From an uncultured Mucilaginibacter sp. (GTDB taxonomy: Bacteria; Bacteroidota; Bacteroidia; Sphingobacteriales; Sphingobacteriaceae): a stretch of 41,781 nucleotides of DNA. Below, in pieces: positions 34,335-41,781 of the stretch. Position numbers and translations under genes: made by a program. The DNA lies in the NCBI GenBank assembly GCA_903864275.1, contig CAIPFE010000001.1:1-41781 (forward strand), in the 5' to 3' direction. Under the pieces are notes generated by a model. It had not been told where the DNA came from and made no database searches. It worked only from the letters and a program-made list of their open reading frames with translations. The first letter of the stretch is position 1. Each line of letters opens with the position of its first letter.

Positions 34335-35684
34335 ATGCAAAAAGATAAGCTGTTAATTATTGATGACGAAGAGCGCCTGCGTAACTTGCTGGCACGCATA
34401 CTCCAACTGGAAGGGTATGAAGTATTGGTAGCGTCAACCGGGAAAGAAGGACTAAAGAGACTGCAGCAGGAGGCTATACCTGTGGTGATCAGTGATGTAA
34501 AATTGCCCGATATAAATGGTATTGAGCTTACCTCCCAGATAAAAAGCACATTTCCCGCCACTGAAATAATCGTATTAACGGCCTTTGGCACCATAAACGA
34601 TGGCGTGAAAGCCATAAAATCAGGGGCATTTGATTACATAACCAAAGGCGACGATAATGAAAAGATAATCCCGCTTGTAAGCAAAGCTATGGATAAGGCG
34701 CTGCTGCAGTTCAGGGTTTTGGAACTTGAGCAAAAATTAAACAACAAGTTTGGGTTCGACCGCCTGATCGGTAAATCGAGCGCTATAACAGATGTGATAA
34801 AACTGGCGCAAAAAGTAGCATTAACTGATACCACCGTTTTATTGTTGGGCGAAACAGGCACCGGGAAAGAAATATTTGCCGAGGCTATACACCAGGCCAG
34901 TAACCGGCATACCAAGGCGTTCGTTGCGGTAAATTGCAGCGCCTTTACCAAGGAATTATTGGAAAGTGAGTTGTTCGGCCATAAAGCCGGGTCGTTTACC
35001 GGCGCTGTAAAAGATAAAAAAGGGCTTTTTGAGGAAGCCAATGGCGGCACTATTTTTTTGGATGAAATAGGCGAGCTTGACCACGACCTGCAAGCCAAAT
35101 TATTGCGCGTACTGGAATCGCAGCAATTTTTAAAAGTTGGCGATACGAAGCCAACCCAGGTAAATGTGCGCATTTTGGCCGCCACTAACCGCAACCTGCA
35201 GGAAGAAGTGAATAAAGGCGGCTTCCGGTCCGATCTCTATTACCGCCTATCAGTTTTCACCATAACCTTACCTGCCCTTCGCGACCGTAAAAAAGATATC
35301 AAACTACTGGCCGAATATTTTATGCATTACTTCGGTTTGAAAGTAAAAAAACAATTTACCGGCCTGAGCGATAAATTTGTAGAGAAGCTGGAAGCTTATA
35401 ACTGGCCCGGGAATATCCGCGAATTGAAGAATATTATTGAACGGGCCGTAATATTAGCCGATGATGATTTTTTGGATGAAAGCCTGCTCCCCTATGAAAT
35501 GCAGGAGCCGCAGACTTCAAAATCAGGCAATGCAATCTCGGCCTTTGATCTTTCATCCATCGAAAAACTGCATATTCAGCGGGTGCTTAACCATGCCCAT
35601 GGTAATCGCGCCGAAGCCGCACGGCTGTTAAATATAGGCGTGGCAACTTTGTACCGTAAGCTGAAAGATTACGGGTTGGAGTGA
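34335..35684 (+). CDS. Sigma-54-dependent response regulator (NtrC family)
   Basis: 449 residues from the ATG at 34335; the frame is open four codons earlier from a TTG. Receiver domain 1-120 with phospho-acceptor D54 (VISDVKLPD). AAA+ domain with Walker A GETGTGKE at 172-179, the sigma-54 contact loop GSFTGA at 219-224 (a common variant of GAFTGA), and Walker B GGTIFLDEIGEL. C-terminal Fis-type helix-turn-helix NRAEAARLLNIGVATLYRKL. It should activate sigma-54 promoters after phosphorylation. The Kdp locus begins 770 bp downstream with a candidate -24/-12 element, so kdp is a likely target. The cognate kinase may be beyond the right edge or the split kinase upstream. Confidence 0.95.
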   Translation: MQKDKLLIIDDEERLRNLLARILQLEGYEVLVASTGKEGLKRLQQEAIPVVISDVKLPDINGIELTSQIKSTFPATEIIVLTAFGTINDGVKAIKSGAFDYITKGDDNEKIIPLVSKAMDKALLQFRVLELEQKLNNKFGFDRLIGKSSAITDVIKLAQKVALTDTTVLLLGETGTGKEIFAEAIHQASNRHTKAFVAVNCSAFTKELLESELFGHKAGSFTGAVKDKKGLFEEANGGTIFLDEIGELDHDLQAKLLRVLESQQFLKVGDTKPTQVNVRILAATNRNLQEEVNKGGFRSDLYYRLSVFTITLPALRDRKKDIKLLAEYFMHYFGLKVKKQFTGLSDKFVEKLEAYNWPGNIRELKNIIERAVILADDDFLDESLLPYEMQEPQTSKSGNAISAFDLSSIEKLHIQRVLNHAHGNRAEAARLLNIGVATLYRKLKDYGLE

Positions 35685-35691
35685 TTTCGGA

Positions 35692-35709
35692 TCCCGATAG
35701 CTATTGGGA
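35692..35709. terminator. TCCCGATAG-CTATTGGGA palindrome after the regulator
   Basis: A 9-bp arm palindrome with one G-U pair, 8 bp past the regulator stop and embedded in a TCGGATTT word array (35685-35741). A perfect relative lies at 40831-40848. Probably a terminator or mRNA end. Confidence 0.55.
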
Positions 35710-35840
35710 CGGATTTTCGATGTCGGATTTTGTAAATCGGCAATATTCTTGGTGTAAATCATCGCCCAGACCGTCCTGGAGCCATAAAAATTCTCTATAT
35801 TGACCCTTGATAAAATCACAGTTTTATTAGCGAAATCACA

Positions 35841-36089
35841 ATGCGGAATAATAGACTAAAAAAATATTTACTTGCGCCCATGTTAAGAGCATTGATTGAA
35901 ACAAGCTTTATAATTTTCCTGTTTTATGCAAATTTATTTATGGGGGAGTATGAAAAGAGCGGTAACGGAGAAAGAAAAGGTGCGCTTTGGGCGCTTAACG
36001 ATATTCTTACGGTAAATAATTTCATAATTGCCATTGTGGCTGCAGTAATAGGCTATTTTGTATTTGAATTTTTGAGAAAGAAAATATAA
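35841..36089 (+). CDS. Small two-helix membrane protein of unknown function
   Basis: 82 residues with two predicted transmembrane helices (about 13-34, MLRALIETSFIIFLFYANLFM, and 58-78, NNFIIAIVAAVIGYFVFEFL) and a charged loop between them (EYEKSGNGERKG). No family recognised. It sits between the sigma-54 regulator and the Kdp cluster and may belong with either. Confidence 0.7.
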   Translation: MRNNRLKKYLLAPMLRALIETSFIIFLFYANLFMGEYEKSGNGERKGALWALNDILTVNNFIIAIVAAVIGYFVFEFLRKKI

Positions 36090-36090
36090 G

Positions 36091-36123
36091 GATGTTCGAT
36101 TTCGGATGTTCGATTTCGGATTT
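36091..36123. repeat. GATGTTCGATTTCGG direct repeat
   Basis: Two tandem copies of GATGTTCGATTTCG right after the small membrane protein's stop; the inverse of the array at 34262-34311. The rest of 36124-36409 contains two palindromes listed separately and no ORF. Confidence 0.8.
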
Positions 36124-36200
36124 ATAAATTGCTAATATTTTCGGGGAAAATCATGCCCCTGGTCAAGTGCAGACATTTGGAAGGTGAAAGGAAAAAACTT

Positions 36201-36215
36201 AAGTCTTTAAGACTT
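36201..36215. promoter_or_regulatory. AAGTCTT-T-AAGACTT palindrome upstream of kdp
   Basis: A perfect 7-bp arm dyad, about 200 bp before the candidate -24/-12 element. It could be an enhancer site for the sigma-54 regulator or a piece of dispersed repeat. Confidence 0.3.
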
Positions 36216-36291
36216 CGCAAGTTTCAAAACGAACTTTTCAAAAAAGTCGAATAAATCAGTAAAATCTCATAAATCCCGGTTCAGACAGACA

Positions 36292-36313
36292 TTTTGATAA
36301 AACCCTATCAAAA
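36292..36313. promoter_or_regulatory. TTTTGATA-N6-TATCAAAA dyad, candidate upstream activator site for kdp
   Basis: Perfect 8-bp arms (36292-36299 and 36306-36313) centred about 108 bp upstream of the -24/-12-like element at 36410. This is the usual distance for an NtrC-family enhancer, and a regulator of that family is encoded just upstream. Confidence 0.4.
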
Positions 36314-36409
36314 TGATAGCCCTATTTCATTGATCTCCTGGCCAAACATTACCATAATTTCCAGTTAATTTATTGAATTATAATTAGTTATAAACGTTAA
36401 TAGTGTTTA

Positions 36410-36425
36410 TGGCACACACTTAGTA
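36410..36425 (+). promoter_or_regulatory. Candidate sigma-54 (-24/-12) promoter of the kdp locus
   Basis: TGGCACACACTTAGTA compares with TGGCACrNNNNTTGCW: the -24 part is exact, and the -12 part has TAGT in place of TTGC, keeping the G at the right spacing. It ends 28 bp before the ATG at 36453. The GT in place of GC at -12 weakens the call. Confidence 0.4.
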
Positions 36426-36452
36426 TACGTCCTGGTAATCAAACAAAATAAA

Positions 36453-36581
36453 ATGAATATTATACCTACTCTCGTTTATGTGCTGTGTTTCATAGCGGTC
36501 ATACTGCTCTATTTCAAATCGGCTAATTACATAAGAAAGATATTTTCCGGATCAAGCCGGCCCGAGTCGCCTTCAATGTGA
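36453..36581 (+). CDS. 42-residue membrane peptide, KdpF-like paralog A
   Basis: Reads MNIIPTLVYVLCFIAVILLY, FKSANYIRKIF and a short polar tail; one transmembrane helix (about 4-20). It is clearly related to the 30-residue ORF at 36833: both have the pattern II-T-YVLC-FKS-NY-KI. It is the first ORF after the candidate sigma-54 promoter. Possibly a KdpF-like subunit or regulator of the Kdp pump. Confidence 0.6.
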   Translation: MNIIPTLVYVLCFIAVILLYFKSANYIRKIFSGSSRPESPSM

Positions 36582-36672
36582 TAACGCTCACTTTAGAAAG
36601 TAGCCCGCATCATATAATTATAGTATTGATTTACAGAATTTTATACAGCGACCACTCTATCATTCGAAGCTC

Positions 36673-36786
36673 ATGAAAAGGCAGCAATTAAAATACACAT
36701 TAAAAGATATACTAATAATCGTTTTTTTCTGGCTTGCAGCCATAGCAATGGTTTACCTGGTTTATTTAAAGATCAAACTACTATAA
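36673..36786 (+). CDS. 37-residue single-pass membrane peptide
   Basis: Begins MKRQQLKYTLKDILIIVFFW with a helix of about 20 residues (13-33) and ends YLKIKLL. The basic N-terminus suggests an N-in orientation. No family recognised. It lies between the two related mini-ORFs in the kdp leader region. Confidence 0.5.
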   Translation: MKRQQLKYTLKDILIIVFFWLAAIAMVYLVYLKIKLL

Positions 36787-36832
36787 CACAAAATATAAAA
36801 TAAATAATAACCCTTTAATTAATCAACTCAAA

Positions 36833-36925
36833 ATGGACATCATACTAACAGTCGCTTATGTACTATGCATTATAGTCATATTCTGGATCCTCTTCAAATC
36901 AGTTAATTACTTCGAAAAAATCTAA
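36833..36925 (+). CDS. 30-residue membrane peptide, KdpF-like paralog B
   Basis: Reads MDIILTVAYVLCIIVIFW, then ILFKSVNYFEKI. About half of its residues match the 42-residue ORF at 36453, so the two arose by duplication. One transmembrane helix. Its stop is 5 bp before the kdpF ATG, so the two are likely co-translated. Confidence 0.6.
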   Translation: MDIILTVAYVLCIIVIFWILFKSVNYFEKI

Positions 36926-36930
36926 TCATC

Positions 36931-37008
36931 ATGATCGCATTATTCATCGTAGCCGTCGCCGTATTTTTTTATATGGTTTATGTGCTGATTAAACCCGAAA
37001 AATTTTAA
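36931..37008 (+). CDS. kdpF: KdpF, small subunit of the potassium-transporting ATPase
   Basis: 25 residues, MIALFIVAVAVFFYMVYVLI then KPEKF. One transmembrane helix with the typical C-terminal L-I-x-P-E-x-F motif of KdpF, in the usual place 30 bp before kdpA. KdpF stabilises the KdpABC complex. Confidence 0.85.
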   Translation: MIALFIVAVAVFFYMVYVLIKPEKF

Positions 37009-37038
37009 CCCAATTAATTACAATCAAATCAAAAAATC

Positions 37039-38754
37039 ATGAATACTGAATTAATAGGTGTCATTTTTATGTACCTGGCAATGGTAGGCCTGGCTATACC
37101 GCTTGGTAAATACATAGCAAAGGTATTTAAAGGCGAAAAAACCCGGCTCGACTTTATGGCTCCCCTTGAACGGCTTATATACAAGCTCAGCGGTATTGAC
37201 CCTAACCGCGAAATGAACTGGAAACAACATTTAAAAGCAATGTTAACCATCAGCGTCATTTGGCTGTTTTACGCTTTTTTCTGTTTGATATTCCAGGGGC
37301 ATTTGCCATTAAACCCTGATCATAACCCAGGCCAAACACCCGATCTTGCTTTTAACACGGCATTGAGTTTTTTAACAAACACCAACATGCAGGATTACTC
37401 GGGCGAAAGCGGGGTAACCTATTATACACAAGTTTTTGTGTTAATGTTTTTTCAGTTTGTAAGTGCGGCAACAGGTATTGCTGCCATGATGGTGGTAGTA
37501 AAGGCAATGAAAGATAAGGTTACCGATAAACTAGGCAACTTCTGGGATTTTTTAGTGAAATCTGTCACCAGGGTTTTACTGCCTCTAAGCTTTGTTGTAG
37601 CTATTATTTTAGCCTTTAACGGCACGCCAACAAGTTACAAGGGTAAGGACACCGTAATAGGTTTGCAGGGTGATACTGTTCACGTTTCGCGCGGCCCGGC
37701 AGCAGCCATGATCGCTATAAAACAAATGGGTACCAATGGCGGCGGCTGGTTTGGCACCAACTCGGCGCACCCCCTCGAAAACCCTAATTACTTAACAGAT
37801 ATGGTTGAAAATATCAGCATCATTCTTATTCCTATCGCCCTGGTGTTTGCATTAGGCTTTTATCTGAATAAAAGGAAACTGGCCTTGGTGATCTTCGGCG
37901 TGATGACTGTAGGATTTTTGCTGATGGCGATCCCATCTATCCGCGCTGAAATGAACGGTAACCCGGCTATAGCGCAGTTCGGTATAAGCCAGCCCGGCGG
38001 TTCAATGGAAGCCAAGGAAGTCCGTTTCGGCTCCGCCGCTTCAGCTTACTGGGGTATTACAACCACCGTAACATCAAATGGTTCGGTAAATGCCATGCAC
38101 GACAGCATGATGCCTATATCCGGCATGGGACAAATGTTTGATATGATGATCAACGCCTTTTACGGCGGGGTTGGGGTAGGCTATCTTAACTTCTACGTAT
38201 TTATTATCATCGCCGTATTCATATCCGGGCTGATGGTTGGGCGGACACCCGAATTTTTGGGCCGCAAAATTGAAGCGCGCGAAATGAAGATTGCCTCGCT
38301 CATTGCTTTGCTGCACCCGTTTTTGATATTGGTGGGTACATCCCTGGCATCATGGATACTGGTAAACTTCCCTAATGCAAATTGGTCGGTAAAGCCGTCG
38401 GCATGGTTAAACAACCCTACTTACCACGGATTTTCCGAAATGCTGTACCAGTTTGCATCTGCCTCGGCTAATAATGGTTCGGGCTATGCAGGCCTTACTG
38501 CAAACAATATTTTTTGGAACGTAAGCACGGGTGTGGTCATCTTCCTCGCTCGGTTTTTACCGATCATTGGCCCGGTGGCTATTGCAGGCATATTGGCCAA
38601 CAAAAAATTCATACCCGAATCGGCAGGAACGCTCAAAACCGATACCACTACATTTGGGGTGATGGTTTTTGCGGTGATAGTCATTATCGCAGCATTATCG
38701 TTCTTCCCTGCATTGACTTTGGGGCCAATTGCTGAACATTTTTCACTCAAATAA
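37039..38754 (+). CDS. kdpA: Potassium-transporting ATPase subunit KdpA
   Basis: A 571-residue inner-membrane channel-like subunit that binds K+. Selectivity-filter regions of the four repeats are visible: [43 protein letters not shown] and [12 protein letters not shown]. Length matches the family. The start [15 protein letters not shown] is preceded by kdpF 30 bp upstream, and kdpB follows after 17 bp. Confidence 0.97.
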   Translation: MNTELIGVIFMYLAMVGLAIPLGKYIAKVFKGEKTRLDFMAPLERLIYKLSGIDPNREMNWKQHLKAMLTISVIWLFYAFFCLIFQGHLPLNPDHNPGQTPDLAFNTALSFLTNTNMQDYSGESGVTYYTQVFVLMFFQFVSAATGIAAMMVVVKAMKDKVTDKLGNFWDFLVKSVTRVLLPLSFVVAIILAFNGTPTSYKGKDTVIGLQGDTVHVSRGPAAAMIAIKQMGTNGGGWFGTNSAHPLENPNYLTDMVENISIILIPIALVFALGFYLNKRKLALVIFGVMTVGFLLMAIPSIRAEMNGNPAIAQFGISQPGGSMEAKEVRFGSAASAYWGITTTVTSNGSVNAMHDSMMPISGMGQMFDMMINAFYGGVGVGYLNFYVFIIIAVFISGLMVGRTPEFLGRKIEAREMKIASLIALLHPFLILVGTSLASWILVNFPNANWSVKPSAWLNNPTYHGFSEMLYQFASASANNGSGYAGLTANNIFWNVSTGVVIFLARFLPIIGPVAIAGILANKKFIPESAGTLKTDTTTFGVMVFAVIVIIAALSFFPALTLGPIAEHFSLK

Positions 38755-38771
38755 TTAAAAAAGAACACATC

Positions 38772-40802
38772 ATGAGAACTGATAAAAATATATTATTCCA
38801 GCGGGACCAGGTGAACGAGGCTTTCAGGCATTCTTTCATCAAGTTGAATCCACGCTTATTATTCCGCAACCCGGTGATGTTCACCGTGGAGATCGGCGCA
38901 GCTGTAATGCTGGTGGTGACGATTTTCTCCCTTTTTAGTAAAGACCAGGGGAGCTTTGGTTATAACTTCACCATATTCATAGTTTTATATCTTACTGTGC
39001 AGTTTGCCACTTTTGCCGAAGCTATAGCCGAGGCGCGCGGTAAGGCACAGGCCGAAAGTTTGCGGAAAACCCGGGAAGAAACACCCGCCCGTTTGCTGGT
39101 AGATGGCAAAGAAAAGATAGTAATGTCGTCACATCTAAAAAAAGGCGATGTATTTATTTGCGAAACAGGCGATAATATCCCTACAGATGGCGAGATCATT
39201 GAAGGGATAGCCACCATCGATGAATCGGCTATAACCGGTGAATCTGCACCGGTGATCCGTGAATCAGGGGGCGACAAGTCATCCGTAACCGGCGGTACCA
39301 AAGTACTATCCGACAGGATAAAAGTGATGGTTACTACACAGCCGGGCGAAAGCTTTTTGGATAAGATGATAGCCCTGGTAGAAGGCGCTTCACGCCAGAA
39401 AACACCAAACGAAATTGCCCTAACCATATTATTGGCTGGCTTTACGCTGATATTCGTTATTGTATGTGTTACGCTGAAACCATTTGGGGACTATGCAAAT
39501 ACGCCTATCACTATTGCGGCATTTATCTCGTTGTTTGTTTGTTTGATCCCAACAACTATCGGTGGCCTTTTATCGGCCATCGGTATTGCCGGGATGGACA
39601 GGGCCTTGCGTGCCAACGTCATCACCAAATCAGGTAAAGCCGTTGAAACCGCGGGTGACCTTGACACCTTGCTGCTTGATAAAACGGGTACCATTACCAT
39701 CGGTAACCGCAAGGCTACCAATTTTTATCCCGCAAATGGTGTTAACGAAACAGATTTTATTACCGCCTGCGTTTTAAGTTCGCTAGCCGACGAAACACCT
39801 GAAGGCAAATCAATCGTTGAGCTTGGCGAACAGGGTAAGATCAAAGTTGCTGCGAAAGTTCCTGAAGGTTCGACCTTTATAAAATTTACCGCCGAAACCC
39901 GGTCGAGCGGGCTGAACACCCCAACAGGTCTGCGTATACGCAAAGGGGCCTTTGACTCCATTCGCGAGATCAGCGTTAAAGCCGGGCACCCATTCCCAGC
40001 CGATGTTGAAGCTTATGTTAAAACCATCGCTTCAAATGGCGGTACACCATTGGTGGTATCGCAAAATGATGAGATACTTGGCGTTATTGAACTGCAGGAC
40101 ATTATAAAACCCGGCATTGCCGAACGTTTTGAGCGCCTGCGCAAAATGGGCGTTAAAACCGTAATGGTAACAGGCGATAACCCCTTAACCGCCAAGTTTA
40201 TTGCTGGTAAAGCAGGTGTGGACGATTTTATAGCCGAGGCCAAACCAGAGGATAAAATGAACTACATCAAAAGAGAACAACAGGGCGGAAAACTGGTAGC
40301 CATGATGGGCGACGGTACAAATGATGCACCGGCCCTTGCCCAGGCAGATGTTGGCGTTGCCATGAACAGCGGCACACAAGCTGCAAAAGAAGCAGGCAAC
40401 ATGGTCGATTTGGATAACGACCCGACCAAGCTTATTGAGATCGTGGAGATAGGTAAGCAATTGCTGATGACCCGCGGAACATTAACCACGTTCTCCATTG
40501 CTAATGACGTGGCTAAATATTTCGCTATCGTTCCGGCTTTGTTCATGGTATCTATACCGGCATTAAGGGCCCTGAACATTATGGACCTGCACAGCCCGCA
40601 ATCTGCCATATTATCAGCGGTGATATTTAACGCTATTATCATACCGCTGCTGATTCCATTGGCGCTGCGTGGCGTTGAATATAAGCCAATAGGGGCAAGC
40701 GCTTTATTGCGCCGTAACCTGCTGATCTATGGTCTGGGTGGTATACTCATCCCGTTCATCGGCATTAAATTAATCGACTTGATCGTAGGAACAATGATAT
40801 AA
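38772..40802 (+). CDS. kdpB: Potassium-transporting ATPase subunit KdpB (P-type ATPase)
   Basis: 676 residues. P-type ATPase motifs: TGES at 155-158 (actuator), phosphorylated D303 in DKTGTIT, and [14 protein letters not shown] in the P domain. Only seven transmembrane helices are expected. It couples ATP hydrolysis to K+ uptake through KdpA. It sits between kdpA and kdpC in the classical order, although 134 bp of non-coding repeat DNA separates it from kdpC. Confidence 0.97.
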   Translation: MRTDKNILFQRDQVNEAFRHSFIKLNPRLLFRNPVMFTVEIGAAVMLVVTIFSLFSKDQGSFGYNFTIFIVLYLTVQFATFAEAIAEARGKAQAESLRKTREETPARLLVDGKEKIVMSSHLKKGDVFICETGDNIPTDGEIIEGIATIDESAITGESAPVIRESGGDKSSVTGGTKVLSDRIKVMVTTQPGESFLDKMIALVEGASRQKTPNEIALTILLAGFTLIFVIVCVTLKPFGDYANTPITIAAFISLFVCLIPTTIGGLLSAIGIAGMDRALRANVITKSGKAVETAGDLDTLLLDKTGTITIGNRKATNFYPANGVNETDFITACVLSSLADETPEGKSIVELGEQGKIKVAAKVPEGSTFIKFTAETRSSGLNTPTGLRIRKGAFDSIREISVKAGHPFPADVEAYVKTIASNGGTPLVVSQNDEILGVIELQDIIKPGIAERFERLRKMGVKTVMVTGDNPLTAKFIAGKAGVDDFIAEAKPEDKMNYIKREQQGGKLVAMMGDGTNDAPALAQADVGVAMNSGTQAAKEAGNMVDLDNDPTKLIEIVEIGKQLLMTRGTLTTFSIANDVAKYFAIVPALFMVSIPALRALNIMDLHSPQSAILSAVIFNAIIIPLLIPLALRGVEYKPIGASALLRRNLLIYGLGGILIPFIGIKLIDLIVGTMI

Positions 40803-40910
40803 CTAACAGATGTGAGAATTGAGATATGAGTCCCGATAACTATCGGGAGAAGACAAAAAATAATAACGATAAAAATCTCACATCTCATATCTCACATCTC
40901 AAGTCTTTTT
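40803..40910. repeat. Hairpin-forming word array between kdpB and kdpC
   Basis: The left arm GATGTGAGAATTGAGATATGAG (40809-40830) is mirrored by CTCACATCTCATATCTCACA (40877-40896 and on). Between them is the perfect palindrome TCCCGATA-AC-TATCGGGA (40831-40848). It lies inside the kdp operon and could reduce or tune kdpC expression. Confidence 0.8.
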
Positions 40911-40936
40911 TTAAAACATCTCAAATCAAAAATAAA

Positions 40937-41506
40937 ATGAAAACTTATTTCTTACCGGCCTTAAAGTTAACTGTCATACTATTGGTGCTGTTATCAGGCT
41001 TATACCCGCTTGTGATAGCCGGGATCGGAAAATTTACACCGGGGCATGGTGACGGTGTTACCGTCGAATACAAAGGGCACGTTGTAGGCTATGCCAACAT
41101 AGGCCAGAAATTCACAAAAGATCAGTATTTCTGGTCTCGTCCTTCGGCTGCTAATTACCAGGCTGATGCCGGCGCCGGTTCAAACAAGGGCCCAACAAAC
41201 CCTGATTACCTTAATAAGGATGTTAAAGGAAGGATCGACACTTTTTTGAAACATAATCCTGACGTAAAACGCGGAGATATTCCTGCCGAGCTGGTTACTG
41301 CCTCAGGCAGCGGTTTGGATCCCGACTTATCTCCCGCCGGTGCCGAAGTACAGGTGGCACGTATTGCTAAAGTGCGCAACATACCAGCCGCGCAGGTAGA
41401 AAAAATAATTGCTGATAATACCGAAGGACCTGTTTTGGGCTTATTCGGGCCGTCAAAAGTTAACGTTTTGAAAATGAACGTGGCTTTGGATGAGTTAAAA
41501 AAATGA
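40937..41506 (+). CDS. kdpC: Potassium-transporting ATPase subunit KdpC
   Basis: 189 residues from the ATG at 40937, which begins MKTYFLPALKLTVILLVLL, the usual KdpC membrane anchor. The frame is open to 40826, but those extra 37 codons are translated repeat DNA. Hallmarks: YFWSRPSAA, then SGSGLDPDLSPAGAEVQVARIAKVR, and the C-terminal VNVLKMNVALDEL. The soluble domain faces the periplasm and is thought to aid K+ delivery and complex assembly. Confidence 0.96.
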   Translation: MKTYFLPALKLTVILLVLLSGLYPLVIAGIGKFTPGHGDGVTVEYKGHVVGYANIGQKFTKDQYFWSRPSAANYQADAGAGSNKGPTNPDYLNKDVKGRIDTFLKHNPDVKRGDIPAELVTASGSGLDPDLSPAGAEVQVARIAKVRNIPAAQVEKIIADNTEGPVLGLFGPSKVNVLKMNVALDELKK

Positions 41507-41540
41507 ATGGGCTAATCTCTAATACTGGAGCCTCCCTCAA

Positions 41541-41570
41541 AATTGTGCAGCGGTGCACTGCTGCACAATT
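41541..41570. terminator. 11-bp perfect inverted repeat between kdpC and the porin gene
   Basis: AATTGTGCAGC (41541-41551) pairs with GCTGCACAATT (41560-41570) across an 8-nt loop. There is no long T-tract. It could be an attenuator, an mRNA processing or stability hairpin, or an operator. Confidence 0.5.
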
Positions 41571-41588
41571 GATTTAATACGTACAAAA

Positions 41589-41781
41589 ATGAAAAAAATA
41601 ATAATACTTGTGAGCATTTTAGCTTTTGCAATATTCACAGCAAGAGCGCAGGATACCATTAAAACAACCGGCGATGCCCCACTGGTCATCAGCGGTTCAG
41701 TAGATACCTACTTCAAGACCGATTTTTCGGGGCATGCCAATATCCCGACAAGTTTTGCCAACGAAAACAATTCCATATCTA
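41589..41781 (+). CDS. Outer-membrane beta-barrel porin, N-terminal part only (window edge)
   Basis: 64 codons visible. A signal peptide MKKIIILVSILAFAIFTARA is followed by QDTIKTTGDAPLVISGSVDTYF, then DFSGHANIPTSFANENNS. The SGSVDTYF / TSFA pattern matches the BBP2-type putative porins that often follow kdpC in Bacteroidota. It would supply outer-membrane passage for ions to the Kdp pump (inference). The gene runs off the right edge. Confidence 0.8.
   Translation, partial: MKKIIILVSILAFAIFTARAQDTIKTTGDAPLVISGSVDTYFKTDFSGHANIPTSFANENNSIS

Noticed and set aside
36090..36452. A c-di-AMP or other riboswitch ahead of the kdp locus
   Set aside because: I could not assemble a conserved riboswitch core; only short palindromes and a -24/-12-like element are visible.
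40826..40936. N-terminal extension of KdpC from 40826
   Set aside because: The 37 extra codons derive from the palindrome and CTCACATCT array; the normal KdpC membrane anchor starts at 40937.

Overview
The window looks like a piece of a Bacteroidota chromosome, most likely family Sphingobacteriaceae (Mucilaginibacter/Pedobacter-like). This is inferred from gene families and signals, not from a marker gene. Supporting signs are Bacteroidota-type promoters (TTG, about 18-20 nt, TAnnTTTG), a DUF4369-TlpA thioredoxin, several ~800-residue FtsX/MacB-type permeases, a Tat-exported Gfo/Idh/MocA oxidoreductase, and a Kdp locus followed by a beta-barrel porin. No tRNA, rRNA, IS element, phage gene or CRISPR array was recognised.

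Layout. 1-1100: a perfect 12-bp tandem array at the left edge, a promoter, a 121-residue protein of unknown function and, starting 4 nt after its stop, a ~400-nt region of nested, mutually consistent helices ending in an intrinsic terminator. This small protein plus large structured RNA is the best candidate for an undescribed system. 1138-6339: an ABC exporter, then feoA-feoB (ferrous iron uptake), a tiny lipoprotein whose end runs into a repeat array, and gcvH. 6528-14115: a DUF4142 lipoprotein, a MORN-like protein, a FAD dehydrogenase translationally coupled to a DinB-fold protein, a CoA-binding protein, an NAD-dependent epimerase/reductase, an arginase-fold protein missing metal ligands, and a secreted thioredoxin. 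14241-24126: four consecutive paralogous ABC permeases on the minus strand with no ATPase beside them. 24516-30321: a GH30 glycosidase, two unknown envelope proteins, a PNPOx-like protein, a Tat-exported PIG-L deacetylase, purU and a Pmp3-type membrane peptide. 30446-34262: a TPR sensor histidine kinase split in two by a T9 tract, a cupin, and the Gfo/Idh/MocA protein. 34335-41781: a sigma-54 response regulator, a small membrane protein, then four tiny membrane ORFs (the last is kdpF), kdpA, kdpB, kdpC and the start of a porin.

How parts fit together. The sigma-54 activator, a near-consensus -24/-12 element 28 nt before the first kdp-region ORF, and palindromes 100-200 bp further upstream suggest sigma-54 control of potassium uptake here in place of, or beside, KdpDE. 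Many intergenic gaps hold degenerate arrays of short words (TGTGCGGAT, GGTCATTAGTCATT, GATGTTCGATTTCGG, AGTTGTAATA and others). Several are built as one arm followed by an inverted arm, so they can fold into hairpins. One of them supplies the C-terminus of a small lipoprotein.
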